DNA from: JAUZOB01 sp963692465
GTDB taxonomy: Bacteria > Bacteroidota > Bacteroidia > Bacteroidales > Prolixibacteraceae
Assembly: GCA_963692465.1 (NCBI GenBank)
Contig: OY829943.1
Location: 3,472,001-3,536,000 of the forward strand
DNA length: 64,000 bases
Direction of reading: 5' to 3'
A program made the position numbers and the translations under genes. Below, piece after piece: positions 27,728 through 36,680 of this stretch. The first letter of the stretch is position 1. Each line of letters begins with the position of its first letter. Under the pieces are notes generated by a model. It had not been told where the DNA came from and ran no database searches. It was given only the letters and a program-made list of their open reading frames with translations.

Positions 27728-29293
27728 ATGGCTTATATTCCTATTACTATGTTACAGATCAGACACATATTGCAATTACTTGAAAAAGGAGAATCAAAGC
27801 GGTCAATCGCTCAGATACTTCATTCCGGACGACATACGATAGATAAATATATTGATCGTATCAACCAGTCAGATAAGGGACTTTCAGAGTTGCTTCAATT
27901 ACCGGATGCCCAATTATTAGTTCGGATGTATCCTCTCCGAAACGAATCCAAAAGAGATCCGAGGCAACAGTATCTTCTAGATAAACTTCCCGGATATCAA
28001 AAGGAATTAAACCGGATCGGTGTAACCAAACGGTTATTATGGGAAGAGTATCGTAAAGAAGAACCAGATGGTTATGGTTACTCTCAGTTTTGCGAACACT
28101 TAACTGATTATCAAAAGAAAAACGGAGCGACCATGCATTTTGAACACCTGCCCGGAGACATCATCCAAATTGATTTTGCGGGGAAGAAAATGAGTTACAT
28201 TGATTGTATCACCGGAGAGATCGTCCAATGTCCGATATTAATCTGTGTTCTTCCCTATAGTGGCTATACCTACATTGAAGCCCTGCCATCAGCCACACAG
28301 GAGTTTATGTTCGCTGCCCTGGGGCGTTGCCTGAGTTATTTGGGCGGAGTTCCTAAGAATGCCTTGAGCGACAACATGAAACAATACGTTTCAAAGAGTA
28401 ATCGCTACGAACCTTCATTTACAACAGTATGTGAGCAGTGGGCGGTTCATTACAACATGAATCTGACGGCAGCCAGAGTGTTTCATCCCAAAGATAAGCC
28501 TTCGGTCGAGAGCACGGTGAACGTGGCTTATATGCGGATCTATGCACCCCTACGGAATGAATCGTTTCATAGTTTGGCAGAGCTAAATGCCCACATCATG
28601 GATCGTTGTGACGCTCATAACCACATGCTCATGCAAAACCGGACATACAGCCGCTATGATCGATTTATCGAAAAGGAAAAGCCTCTTCTTTATGAACTAC
28701 CCTCCGAACCCTTTGTAGTTAAACACACTACCAAAGCAAAAGTACAGAAGAATTACCATGTTATATTGGGTGAAGACTGGCATCAGTACAGTGTTCCCTA
28801 CCAGTATATTGGCAAACGGGTTGTTCTTGTTTATGATTATGAAGAAGTAGAGATTTACCTGGGACAACAGCGAATAGCCATCCACAAACGACATCACGGC
28901 AAATACGGATATACTACATTGAAGGAACATATGCCAGAATCCCACCGGAGATATGATGAAACGCAGGGATGGGACTCAGACTATTTTTTAAACCGGGCAC
29001 AGCAGATCGGTGAAAACTCCCGTGAGATCTTTACCCGTATGCTTGCCTCCAAAACCTTTGCAGAACAGACCTATCGGTCCTGTATCGGGTTATTGCGCAT
29101 TGCTGATCTGTATGGTAAAGAACGCTTCGAGAATGCCTGTAAGCGGGCATTGCCATCTCCACGAATAAGTTACCGGATGATAGAAAATATATTAATCAAC
29201 AATCTGGATAAGCAGCAGGATGAAAATCAATCAGCGTTGTTGTCTCCGATTCCGGATCATGAAAACATACGAGGTTGTCAAGCTTATCATTAA
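27728..29293 (+). CDS. istA: IS21 family transposase IstA
   Basis: The DDE transposase of the element, 521 residues. The N-terminal helix-turn-helix (RSIAQILHSGRHTIDKYI) binds the terminal repeats. The integrase core has the catalytic Asp in IQIDFAGK, the second in ALSDNMKQ, and the Glu in PSVESTVNVAY. A beta-barrel-like C-terminal region follows. It is full length and lies 20 bp before istB. Confidence 0.95.
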   Translation: MAYIPITMLQIRHILQLLEKGESKRSIAQILHSGRHTIDKYIDRINQSDKGLSELLQLPDAQLLVRMYPLRNESKRDPRQQYLLDKLPGYQKELNRIGVTKRLLWEEYRKEEPDGYGYSQFCEHLTDYQKKNGATMHFEHLPGDIIQIDFAGKKMSYIDCITGEIVQCPILICVLPYSGYTYIEALPSATQEFMFAALGRCLSYLGGVPKNALSDNMKQYVSKSNRYEPSFTTVCEQWAVHYNMNLTAARVFHPKDKPSVESTVNVAYMRIYAPLRNESFHSLAELNAHIMDRCDAHNHMLMQNRTYSRYDRFIEKEKPLLYELPSEPFVVKHTTKAKVQKNYHVILGEDWHQYSVPYQYIGKRVVLVYDYEEVEIYLGQQRIAIHKRHHGKYGYTTLKEHMPESHRRYDETQGWDSDYFLNRAQQIGENSREIFTRMLASKTFAEQTYRSCIGLLRIADLYGKERFENACKRALPSPRISYRMIENILINNLDKQQDENQSALLSPIPDHENIRGCQAYH

Positions 29294-29313
29294 CCCTTTA
29301 AAAAACAATAAGA

Positions 29314-30048
29314 ATGAATCATCAACTTACATTGGATCAACTCAATCAGTTAAAACTACATGGAATGGCTGATGCCTATCAGGCCGTGCTATCATTGCCG
29401 GTACAGGAACAGCCTTCCATCCACCAGTTTATCGCCCGCCTTACCGAAGCAGAGGCACAATATCGTTTACAACTCAGAACCGAAACTTACCTGAAACAAA
29501 GCAAACTGCGATACAATGCTGTTTTGGAACAGGTTTACTGTAATCCGGGGAGGAACCTCTCTCAGGAGAACCTTCTCTCCATTGCTGATGGTGGCTTTAT
29601 CGAACGCTCTGAAAACATCCTCATTACCGGAGCTACAGGATGCGGGAAGAGCTATTTGGCCTGTGCCATTGGCCGACAAGCCTGTTCGTTTGGATATAAA
29701 ACGCTTTATTTTGGAATGACCCGCTTTCTGGAACGAATCGCACAATCCAAACTTGATGGCACTTACATCAAATTGCTTAACCAGATTGAAAAAGTACAAT
29801 TGCTTATCCTTGACGATTTTGGGTTGCAACCGATGAATAATATCGCCCGTCTTGCTTTGCTCCAGATGCTTGAAGATCGCTATGGTAAGAAATCAACACT
29901 GATCGCTTCCCAGCTTCCTGTGGATAAATGGCATCCCTATATCGGAGAGTCTACCGTTGCCGATGCTATTATGGACAGATTGTCAGAAAATGCTTCCCGG
30001 TTTGAACTTAAAGGGGAGTCATTGAGAAAGAAAAAAACAGTAAAATAG
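29314..30048 (+). CDS. istB: IS21 transposition helper ATPase IstB
   Basis: The AAA+ helper that selects the target and stimulates IstA. The 244 residues have a Walker A motif GATGCGKS at 106-113, Walker B LLILDDFG, and the DnaC-like C-terminal region with YGKKSTLIASQLPV. It is full length. Confidence 0.95.
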   Translation: MNHQLTLDQLNQLKLHGMADAYQAVLSLPVQEQPSIHQFIARLTEAEAQYRLQLRTETYLKQSKLRYNAVLEQVYCNPGRNLSQENLLSIADGGFIERSENILITGATGCGKSYLACAIGRQACSFGYKTLYFGMTRFLERIAQSKLDGTYIKLLNQIEKVQLLILDDFGLQPMNNIARLALLQMLEDRYGKKSTLIASQLPVDKWHPYIGESTVADAIMDRLSENASRFELKGESLRKKKTVK

Positions 30049-30122
30049 TTAGCTGAAATTGTTTAATATTGTATTACAAATCTGCCCCGTTTAGGTGGCG
30101 CCGCTTCGAGCGGTACACTGGC

Positions 30123-30173
30123 GCTGCTTCGCCGGAATACTCAGTGAGTATTTGAGTATTCCGGCGAAGCAGC
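30123..30173. repeat. Perfect 21-bp inverted repeat at the IS21 right boundary
   Basis: The arms at 30123-30143 and 30153-30173 are exact inverse copies separated by 9 bp. The left arm is the right end of the IS element. The right arm resembles a left end of the same family, and the GTGAG target duplication lies between them. The element therefore either inserted beside an older IS end or shows end duplication. Confidence 0.75.
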
Positions 30174-30324
30174 ACCACCCTTCCCTAGGTAAGGTGAGGT
30201 GAGTCATCACCTAAATTGACGAAGAACCAAAACTCCCATTAAGGAACTTTTTGAAAGACCCGATCCTGTTGATGACATATCGGAGAATGGTCATGTACAG
30301 TTATGTTTTAATTTTTAGTGGACA

Positions 30325-31023
30325 CTAGTGACATTGCATATAAAAATCTCTGATTTGTTTCTTTTTATAAAAAACTTTTCCAAAATGTTTTTTTTGAATT
30401 TCATCAAATTTATAATTAGGAGAATACTGATTAGCGATCCATTGTTTCAATATGGGGCTCAATCTGAAACCCAATCTCTCTTTATAATAAAGACTATTAA
30501 CAATACAAAGACCAATGTTCGGATTCTTTTCATATACTAGATCAATAATGTGATTATAATAAAAATTAACAAAGTTATTGTCGTAGTAAAATTTTCTTTT
30601 CTTTATAGAATACACAATTGCAGAGAAATTAAAGAACGCTGTGTTAATCAATGATTTGGGGGAAACTTCTAACTTTTCTTTCTGTATTCCCCATGTTCTA
30701 TTAATATACCAAGCATCAATATTTAAGCCTTTTAGTTTAATTTTATATCCTCCAAAACTATTCTTCCTTATAGGTACACTTCTTAAATGCTCTACAAAAG
30801 GAGTCCAATCAATTTCTTTTTCTAAAACAAGATCTAAATCACGGACATTGGGTCTTTTCAGAAAATAATCTCTTATCACTCCACTAAAGACGTAAATATC
30901 TGTTTTTTGACTGATCTCATCCAAAAAATGACAATCTTCTTCGTCTAATAAATGAAGCAAAAAATCATAAAATTTTTCTTCCTTCGCTTCTAAACAATTT
31001 TCGTTATGCAATTCGTTGTCCAC
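30325..31023 (-). CDS. CCA-adding/poly(A) polymerase head-like nucleotidyltransferase
   Basis: A 232-residue protein with a class II nucleotidyltransferase head domain. It has G48-VIRD (48-52), then RDLDLV (61-66) with the paired aspartates D62 and D64, followed by a KGLNIDAWYINRTWG segment resembling the CCA-enzyme core. No RNA-binding tail of a true CCA enzyme is present. It starts inside the dGTPase gene (20-bp overlap), so the two are translated together. It may modify an RNA or nucleotide. A defence role is inferred from the dGTPase partner and the surrounding island. Confidence 0.72.
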   Translation of the reverse strand: MDNELHNENCLEAKEEKFYDFLLHLLDEEDCHFLDEISQKTDIYVFSGVIRDYFLKRPNVRDLDLVLEKEIDWTPFVEHLRSVPIRKNSFGGYKIKLKGLNIDAWYINRTWGIQKEKLEVSPKSLINTAFFNFSAIVYSIKKRKFYYDNNFVNFYYNHIIDLVYEKNPNIGLCIVNSLYYKERLGFRLSPILKQWIANQYSPNYKFDEIQKKHFGKVFYKKKQIRDFYMQCH

Positions 31024-32446
31024 TTAGTTTCTGATAATGTTTCAATGCAAATTTATCTGTCATTCCTGAAATATAATCAACAATCATTCTAATTTTATTT
31101 CTTGCAGGCAAATCTTTAATATCAAAATCCTGCAAATCAATATTCGAACGTATGGAAGGTTGCCATTCATTAATTGCTGTTAGCAATATAGCTTTTGAGA
31201 TCATAGTTTTAGCTCTATCGCGGAATGCTCTTTCTTTATTAAAAACTAAATTCAGGTAAATATTCAATAGCCCTGTTATAACTGAATTTCCTGTTAATTC
31301 AAGGGATTGGATTTCTCTTCGAGCAAGGACATGTTTTTTTTCAAACTTAGCAAGATCTAAAGCAACATCATTTGAATCATCCAATATTAATTCAAAATTA
31401 TAATTGCCATTATCTATTTCCTTTAAGTTGAAAATAAAGTTTTTAATAGCAGTCTGAGCAAGATAATCAATAATGTTAATTCTAAAATCAACAATCTTCT
31501 TTTGTTCAGGGATAGTTTCTTCCGAACTTTCTTTTATTTTCTTAATTATTTCATTTATTTTTTTATTTCTATATAAATCATTCTCTATATCATCAAAAGT
31601 GTACCAATTCCTTCCATACCCGTCTTCAATATCCATAATTAAATAGCAAATAGAATCGGCGGCTTCAACTAAAAAAGATAAAGGGTGCCGATGATATACT
31701 CTATTTATCTTTAAATTACACCGTTGTGCAATTTCATTTAATCTATCTTCTTCTACTTTGAACACGCCATGTTTTTTATATGCAATTTTATCTGCTTCCC
31801 TACCCTTTTCATCAACATTCGGATATTTTAAAGAAGCAGCCAATGTTGCATATGTTAAATTCAATCCAAATGTGTCATTGAGAAATTGCAATTTTGTAAC
31901 TACTCGAAATCCTTGCGCATTTCCGTCAAACTGTGTGAAATCTAATTTTTCCGTAATTAAATCTTCTTTTTCACTTTCTGAAATTTCTTTGTCTGTAAAA
32001 AAAGAATCAATATTCTCAAAATATTTTTTAAAATATTGTTGTATAATCACTTCCCCAAAGTGTCCAAAAGGCGGATTCCCGATATCGTGAATAAGTCCAG
32101 CCGTTTCAAGTATTGGGCATATTTTCCATATTAATTCATTTACCTTTTTTTCTCCATAAGTACGAATAAATTCTGGTGTACGACACAACCTTATTCCGAA
32201 AGAATAGCAAAGATTCATTACTTCTAAGGAATGAATAAGGCGAGAATGAACGTTATCATCAGTTGTTAATGGTATGACTTGTGTTTTATCATGCATCCGT
32301 CTGCTTGCAGAACAAAAAATTACACGACCTAAATCACTCTCAAAACTATTGCGATTATCATATTCATCTCTTTTCGATGCATCAGTGGATAATGTTTTAC
32401 GAAAACGTCCATCTGCAAGATACTTTTTCCACTCTAATTTATACAT
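31004..32446 (-). CDS. Deoxyguanosinetriphosphate triphosphohydrolase-like HD enzyme
   Basis: A 480-residue HD-domain protein. The metal ligands are H72 (RLIHSLEV), H120-D121 (GLIHDIGNPPFGHFGE) and a later Asp in LIMDIEDG, which is the dGTPase pattern. dGTPases cleave dGTP to deoxyguanosine and triphosphate. Related enzymes are known to protect bacteria from phages by depleting nucleotides. The gene is the middle of three on the minus strand, 19 bp after a gene of unknown function and overlapping a nucleotidyltransferase gene. Confidence 0.9.
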   Translation of the reverse strand: MYKLEWKKYLADGRFRKTLSTDASKRDEYDNRNSFESDLGRVIFCSASRRMHDKTQVIPLTTDDNVHSRLIHSLEVMNLCYSFGIRLCRTPEFIRTYGEKKVNELIWKICPILETAGLIHDIGNPPFGHFGEVIIQQYFKKYFENIDSFFTDKEISESEKEDLITEKLDFTQFDGNAQGFRVVTKLQFLNDTFGLNLTYATLAASLKYPNVDEKGREADKIAYKKHGVFKVEEDRLNEIAQRCNLKINRVYHRHPLSFLVEAADSICYLIMDIEDGYGRNWYTFDDIENDLYRNKKINEIIKKIKESSEETIPEQKKIVDFRINIIDYLAQTAIKNFIFNLKEIDNGNYNFELILDDSNDVALDLAKFEKKHVLARREIQSLELTGNSVITGLLNIYLNLVFNKERAFRDRAKTMISKAILLTAINEWQPSIRSNIDLQDFDIKDLPARNKIRMIVDYISGMTDKFALKHYQKLSGQRIA

Positions 32447-32465
32447 AGCTGAAATATTTAAAAAA

Positions 32466-33089
32466 CTACAAATCTTTCCATTGAACCTGAAAACTCATTG
32501 CTTCTCCCTTTAGAAGAGAATACAGCGATAAATCATGATCTTCCTTTTTAAAAAGTTTTCCTTTTTTTACATCTAAGACACCGAAAACAACTTCATCTCC
32601 TTCTCCAACTTTAATCCTGAGTTCTTTTTCTAATAATGTAAGGATTTGATCTGCATGCTTCTTATCTAATACTTCATTTATATTCAAAAACAATTTTATT
32701 ACATATATCTTATCTCTATATGCAATACCAATTTCAGGATTTAGAACAACCCTTAAATCACTAATAATCCATGTTTTCCTTGGAATATTAACCCATTCAA
32801 AATCTTTTCTTCCCCAAAATTTTTTGAATCCATTAATGATCTTTCTGTAATTATCTTTTTTGTCAGAGGAAACCTTTTTTAATAGGTCATCTAATGATTC
32901 TTTTCCTTTTTTTTGTCTCAAAATCAATTTGAGTTTTTCTCTAAATGGTAGCCAATAATCAGCATAAGAATTGTATCCTTCTCCTTCCCTGCTTTTTTTT
33001 GCACTCTTAACTACAGTTGCTTTTGCTGACCCTGACTTATTAACAAAATTGATAAATTCCGTTAATGATATTTGTATCGTGTTTTTCAT
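32466..33089 (-). CDS. Unknown protein heading the dGTPase unit
   Basis: A 207-residue protein that I cannot assign. It is lysine-rich, predicted mostly alpha/beta, with a basic segment near residues 25-70 and a more regular C-terminal half (RDKIYVIKLFLNINEVLDKKHA). There is no signal peptide or membrane segment. It lies 19 bp upstream of the dGTPase gene on the same strand, so it is probably a functional partner, for example a sensor or inhibitor. This is guesswork from position. Confidence 0.6.
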   Translation of the reverse strand: MKNTIQISLTEFINFVNKSGSAKATVVKSAKKSREGEGYNSYADYWLPFREKLKLILRQKKGKESLDDLLKKVSSDKKDNYRKIINGFKKFWGRKDFEWVNIPRKTWIISDLRVVLNPEIGIAYRDKIYVIKLFLNINEVLDKKHADQILTLLEKELRIKVGEGDEVVFGVLDVKKGKLFKKEDHDLSLYSLLKGEAMSFQVQWKDL

Positions 33090-33401
33090 TTTATACTATT
33101 TCATCATAACAAAATAATTCATTAGAAATAGATACTTACTAAATTACCTTCTAAGGTAGAACCGAATTGATTATGTTGTTCTCGATAAGGACATTATTTT
33201 TAAAATAATTTTTAATACAAAAGGATGAGTACACATGAATCCTTGATGAACTCTATCTTTCAGTAAATGAAAGATAAAACAATTGATAAAGGAGCTAACT
33301 TTTCACAGATGACACAAACCTCCTATCTTATGCAAATAAAAAACAATGATTCGCATTCCTACGATAACATTGGGACCCCCTGTGGTTTAATAGAACCTGA
33401 T

Positions 33402-33461
33402 GAGCCTCAAATGGAGGTTAACCCAATAAATGCGTCAATGAGAGATTCGATTTCGTTGTCC
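33402..33461 (+). repeat. 60-bp dispersed repeat, copy 1 of 3
   Basis: The motif starting GAGCCTCAAATGGAGGTTAA and ending TTTCGTTGTCC occurs here, at 39188-39247, and in a more diverged form at 36233-36290. The first two are part of the large direct repeats; the third stands alone. Confidence 0.75.
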
Positions 33462-33521
33462 ATTACGTCCATTTACCGTATCTTTATAGGAAACTCACCA
33501 TCAACAATAAAAAAATAGAAT

Positions 33522-34076
33522 ATGAATACAGCTTTACTTCTCATTGATATCCAGAACGACTATTTCGACAAAGGCACAATGACATTGGTCGGTGCAAATG
33601 TAGCAAGCAGTAACGCTCGATTAATCCTTGATAACTGCAGGGCTGCGAATCAACCGATTGTATACATTCAGCATATTGCGACAAGAGCTGACGCAACGTT
33701 TTTCTTGCATGGCACTTTCGGGGCAGAGATTCACAGCAACGTGAAACCGTTGGAACAGGAAAAAGTTATTATCAAACATTATCCGAATAGTTTTAGAGAG
33801 ACCGGACTGTTGGATTATCTAAAGACTCTGAACGTTACCGATTTGGTGATCTGTGGAATGATGACCCACATGTGTGTGGATTCAACAACAAGAGCAGCAA
33901 AAGATTTTGGATTCAACTGTACCGTAATTGGTGACGGGTGTGCCACCAAAGACCTTGAAATCGCCGGACAAACCGTCAAGGCAGAAGAGGTACAGAAAAG
34001 CTTTCTGGCAGCGTTGAACCATTCTTATGCAAATGTTATAACCGCAAAATGCTATCTGGACAAAACGAAAGCATAA
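33522..34076 (+). CDS. Isochorismatase-like cysteine hydrolase, copy A
   Basis: A cytosolic cysteine hydrolase of 184 residues in the isochorismatase/nicotinamidase superfamily. The probable catalytic triad is D9 (LIDIQNDY), K85 (IIKHYPNSF) and C118 (GMMTHMCVDS). Members act on amides, isochorismate or similar small molecules; the substrate here is unknown. A second copy at 39306-39860 differs at only three residues (V27A, G95E, A149S by my count). Both lie in the large direct repeat and converge on a DUF6266 gene or its remnant. Confidence 0.92.
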   Translation: MNTALLLIDIQNDYFDKGTMTLVGANVASSNARLILDNCRAANQPIVYIQHIATRADATFFLHGTFGAEIHSNVKPLEQEKVIIKHYPNSFRETGLLDYLKTLNVTDLVICGMMTHMCVDSTTRAAKDFGFNCTVIGDGCATKDLEIAGQTVKAEEVQKSFLAALNHSYANVITAKCYLDKTKA

Positions 34077-34146
34077 GAAATTCAGCATCGAATTAAACGA
34101 TACCTGTCACTGACATTCAATGGTATAATGATCCATCACAACCTCC

Positions 34147-34386
34147 CTACACTTTCCAGTAAACGGAACGGGAAAAGGCCCGATCATTAATTGAGGACCA
34201 AAATACATATCTCTCCTTCGGAGCAGAAGCCGGAACCGACAATAACGCTTTACAATCAGACCGACAGATGGTCGTCTTCCGTACGTCCAATCTGCCGTTA
34301 TCCTGCAAGAAAACAGCATTCATAAAATCATCCCCGTGAGAACGAGAGTAGTCCAAATCACCTATCAGGCAACCACCTAAACTCAT
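34147..34386 (-). pseudogene. 3' fragment of a DUF6266 gene
   Basis: The last 60 or so residues, from HGDDFMNAVFLQDNGRLDVRKT onward to SVYWKV, match the C-terminus of the intact DUF6266 protein at 39933-40532. The 5' part is missing and replaced by unrelated sequence at about 34346, next to the hipA gene. It is a truncated copy marking the edge of the duplicated unit. Confidence 0.8.
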
Positions 34387-34401
34387 AATACGCTTCTGAA
34401 T

Positions 34402-35661
34402 TTAATATCTGAAAGCATTACTCATTAGCTCTTGTTCTGATCGGGAGATTCCATATTTTGCAGCAACCTTATTAACATTAGAAACAGAACCTTTGATCGC
34501 AGTCAATATCTCCTTCGCTTTATTGTTGTCCAATCCGAAATACGGAGCAACACTCAATGCCAAGTCAAAACTTAAAGAGTTATCATTCTCTGATATATTT
34601 AACTTTAACCCGGTTCCCCGTTCCTCTGGATTCATATCATAAGCCGGAGAAAGAGTCCAACCTTTAAGAGTCAGAATAAATCCATGATTCCGCAAATGAT
34701 CGTCACAATTTGAAATTGCAATATTGAATACCATTCGCCGCCAGAGCTGCTCAAGATTATAAGCTACATTAATACAATTACTCATAACAAACTCAGCTAT
34801 TTCGAGATAACTTACTCCCTCAGCAGAATCTGCACCATCCGTATAACCCAATAAAGTCATTGCAGAAGCAAAATGGATACGTTCCCCGTTAGCAGTACGA
34901 TCAAATCGTTTCGTAAGGAAAGTATGCTGACGACTACTAAATCGTTGGGCTTTACACGGAGCCATCTCTATACCACAGCCAACAGCCAACTCTGCTACTA
35001 CAGCTTCCCAGCCCCCAACATCTTTGGTATCGTGATTGCTTGGAAATTTAGCAATCCACAACATTCCGGTTCTATCCACAACGTTCGCTTTCGGCCTTGC
35101 TCCTCCAAGAGACGAACCAGGAGCAATCAGCATATTAAGCCAATCGACATATCCCGGATCATTAACAACATCTACTTTTTCAAGTTGTAAGCAAGCATAT
35201 TCAAGATCACGAATAGAAGTCCACGGCGGAGTAGCGAGAGCCTTGTTACTATCCATATATTCACCTTGTGGTGATGTCTTGAAGCGCAAAGCCCCCATGC
35301 GGTTCCCATCATAGACACCTAAAAGATAATCAGCCTCCATTAATGGACGGGCCGGACGACCTTCTGTTTTGGCCAGCATCGCTTCACGCCTACGCATAAG
35401 AACCCGTCCCCAGCGATCAGGGGAAGAATCAAGAAACAGTCCGAAATTACTTTTATCATCACGCAGATACTGTGCCCCGGCAAACTGTCCCAAATCAGGA
35501 TCTAACGTACGAAACTGTTTATATTGAAGGTATTCTTTATCGCACTCGAAAGAAAACAACTCTTTGCCACGCGACAATTCACAATGAAGCACTCCCATAA
35601 AAACAGGATTTCCAACCTCTTTCCAATCAATATATACATAGATGTCTCTATTCTGTGCCAT
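34402..35661 (-). CDS. hipA: HipA-family serine/threonine kinase toxin
   Basis: HipA kinases phosphorylate translation factors such as glutamyl-tRNA synthetase and cause growth arrest or persistence. The 419 residues include the N-terminal subdomain, a Gly-rich loop SSLGGARPK at 183-191, the catalytic segment NCDDHLRNHG (catalytic Asp near 321) and the metal-binding YDMNP (Asp near 342). All key residues are present and the length is normal. It starts 3 bp after the antitoxin stop, in one operon. Confidence 0.93.
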   Translation of the reverse strand: MAQNRDIYVYIDWKEVGNPVFMGVLHCELSRGKELFSFECDKEYLQYKQFRTLDPDLGQFAGAQYLRDDKSNFGLFLDSSPDRWGRVLMRRREAMLAKTEGRPARPLMEADYLLGVYDGNRMGALRFKTSPQGEYMDSNKALATPPWTSIRDLEYACLQLEKVDVVNDPGYVDWLNMLIAPGSSLGGARPKANVVDRTGMLWIAKFPSNHDTKDVGGWEAVVAELAVGCGIEMAPCKAQRFSSRQHTFLTKRFDRTANGERIHFASAMTLLGYTDGADSAEGVSYLEIAEFVMSNCINVAYNLEQLWRRMVFNIAISNCDDHLRNHGFILTLKGWTLSPAYDMNPEERGTGLKLNISENDNSLSFDLALSVAPYFGLDNNKAKEILTAIKGSVSNVNKVAAKYGISRSEQELMSNAFRY

Positions 35662-35664
35662 ATT

Positions 35665-35967
35665 CTATTTCTTTGAAGCGCGTCTGTTTACCGTAAGCTT
35701 TGCATCCTGTAATCGCCGACCCAACTCATCATCCTTAGCCACTAGCAATAAATCTTTATCCAACCCCAGCACAGCGAGAATCCGAAAATAACAACCAATA
35801 GAAACACCTTCATCTCCCTTTTCAATCTTAACCAGTGTTCCCCTTGATATTCCGGCACGCTCGGCAACCAGCTCCGCAGAGAAATCACGCCTTAACCGGG
35901 CATATTTAATATTCTCTCCAAATGCGTGCAACATACGTTGCTGTTTAGGTAGAAGAGTTCTTTTCAT
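35665..35967 (-). CDS. hipB: HipB-like Xre-family antitoxin
   Basis: The DNA-binding antitoxin of the HipBA pair, about 100 residues from the ATG at 35967. It contains an Xre helix-turn-helix (FSAELVAERAGISRGTLVKIEKGDEGVS). An upstream start at 35994 is excluded, because it lies within the -7 promoter box at 35992-35999. It presumably represses its own promoter together with HipA. Confidence 0.9.
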   Translation of the reverse strand: MKRTLLPKQQRMLHAFGENIKYARLRRDFSAELVAERAGISRGTLVKIEKGDEGVSIGCYFRILAVLGLDKDLLLVAKDDELGRRLQDAKLTVNRRASKK

Positions 35968-35983
35968 TGTTGTAATGTTTACG

Positions 35984-36024
35984 ATATTGAACAAATATAT
36001 TAATTTTTGTCCACAACTACAAAC
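35984..36024 (-). promoter_or_regulatory. hipBA promoter with overlapping small palindrome
   Basis: On the minus strand TTTG (36021-36024), 21 bp, then TATATTTG (35992-35999) form a canonical Bacteroidota promoter, 24 bp before the hipB ATG. ATATT/AATAT at 35984-35998 overlaps the -7 box and is a possible HipB site. Confidence 0.75.
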
Positions 36025-36198
36025 ATTAACAATTATATCAAATACATTTTTGAAGAAGGCGAGTTATGCGAAGATTCAGTTGTCCGGAAATTCCGAACAA
36101 CTGTAAAAGATGCCGGAAGTTATAATACAATCTATTATAACCTTGATATGATTGTCTCGCTGGGATACAGAATCAAGTCCTACTATTTTGACTTCTGA
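36007..36198 (+). pseudogene. RhuM-family gene fragment
   Basis: The frame encodes INNYIKYIFEEGELCEDSVV, RKFRTT and YYNLDMIVSLGYRIKS, which match the conserved centre of virulence RhuM / Bro-like proteins. There is no start codon of quality, and the N-terminal and C-terminal parts are missing. It overlaps the hipBA promoter region on the other strand. Confidence 0.75.
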
Positions 36199-36676
36199 AG
36201 GGGAAAAACTGTTGCCCGATGCCGGAATTCCAAGCCTCAAATGGAGTTAACCCAATAAATGTATTAATGAGAAATTCGAATTCGTTGTCCGTGAAATTGG
36301 GCCGGACAAGTTAAATGGGCTTCGCAAGTAGGCCAGGAATCATCATACCACAACCAACAACATTCTTATTGCTGCTTATTTCGTTGCTCTCTCCCAACTG
36401 GTAAAGACTGATGATCCGGTTAAAGAAATCCAGTATATGGTCGACTTAAGGCGTCTTTAGTCTCTCCGGCTTTTCATGCTTGGGGTAAACACTTACAACG
36501 ATACACTCTATCTCTCCGCCGGATTCTTTACTCCGGGCATAGAAAAAGCCAACGTAAATTTCATTCTTACCCACATATCTGAGTCCTTATCCCTGGTCCC
36601 CACACCCAACATTTAATGCTGATCGGATTCCCTGTTCATCATCTAATTTGATGAAGAATCTGCTTCACCGGAATAC
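36199..36676. other. Non-coding remnant region with duplicated fragments
   Basis: This stretch holds the third 60-bp dispersed repeat (36233-36290), a block (about 36443-36590) that recurs in diverged form at about 41030-41200, and the start of an 83-bp repeat at 36598. Neither block copy has an intact frame, so I read it as debris of lost genes. Confidence 0.6.
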
Positions 36677-36680
36677 TCAG
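36598..36680. repeat. 83-bp repeat with an IS21-like end, copy 1
   Basis: It starts CCCCACACCCAACATTTAATG and ends GCTTCACCGGAATACTCAG. A second, diverged copy is at 41532-41613. The final 19 bp closely resemble the right end of the IS21 element at 30143, so it may be an IS21-derived remnant. The stop codon of the ASCH gene lies inside it. Confidence 0.65.

Larger units (their letters stand above)
27507..30143 (+). mobile_element. Complete IS21-family insertion sequence, 2,637 bp
   Basis: The element has ends starting TGAATATTCCGG (left) and, inverted, TGAGTATTCCGG (right). Subterminal copies of AAGCGGCGCCA lie on the left at 27521, 27545, 27569 and 27652, the first three exactly 24 bp apart. 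Inverted copies on the right are at 30096 and 30119. Such multiple sites are where IstA transposase binds in this family. istA and istB are intact, and a 5-bp GTGAG duplication flanks the element, so it may still be active or is recent. Confidence 0.88.
33150..34346. repeat. Large direct repeat, copy A (~1.2 kb)
   Basis: Nearly the same sequence recurs at 38745-40132. The repeat covers an AT-rich spacer, a cysteine hydrolase gene and the 3' end of a DUF6266 gene. The spacer is diverged and copy B has extra bases in it, whereas the hydrolase genes are almost identical. Boundaries are approximate. Copy A breaks off within the DUF6266 gene, next to hipA. Confidence 0.85.

Noticed and set aside
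30123..30173. Intrinsic terminator for istB
   Set aside because: The stem is perfect but no T-run follows, and the left arm is the IS end itself. The structure is better explained by IS boundaries.
33267..33518. 83-codon frame before cysteine hydrolase copy A
   Set aside because: Only the part inside the 60-bp repeat resembles the matching frame at 39053-39331. The other halves differ entirely, so this looks like repeat DNA that happens to be open.
36443..36590. Possible short gene shared with 41030-41200
   Set aside because: The two copies are similar at DNA level, but no frame is open through both. I treat them as remnants.
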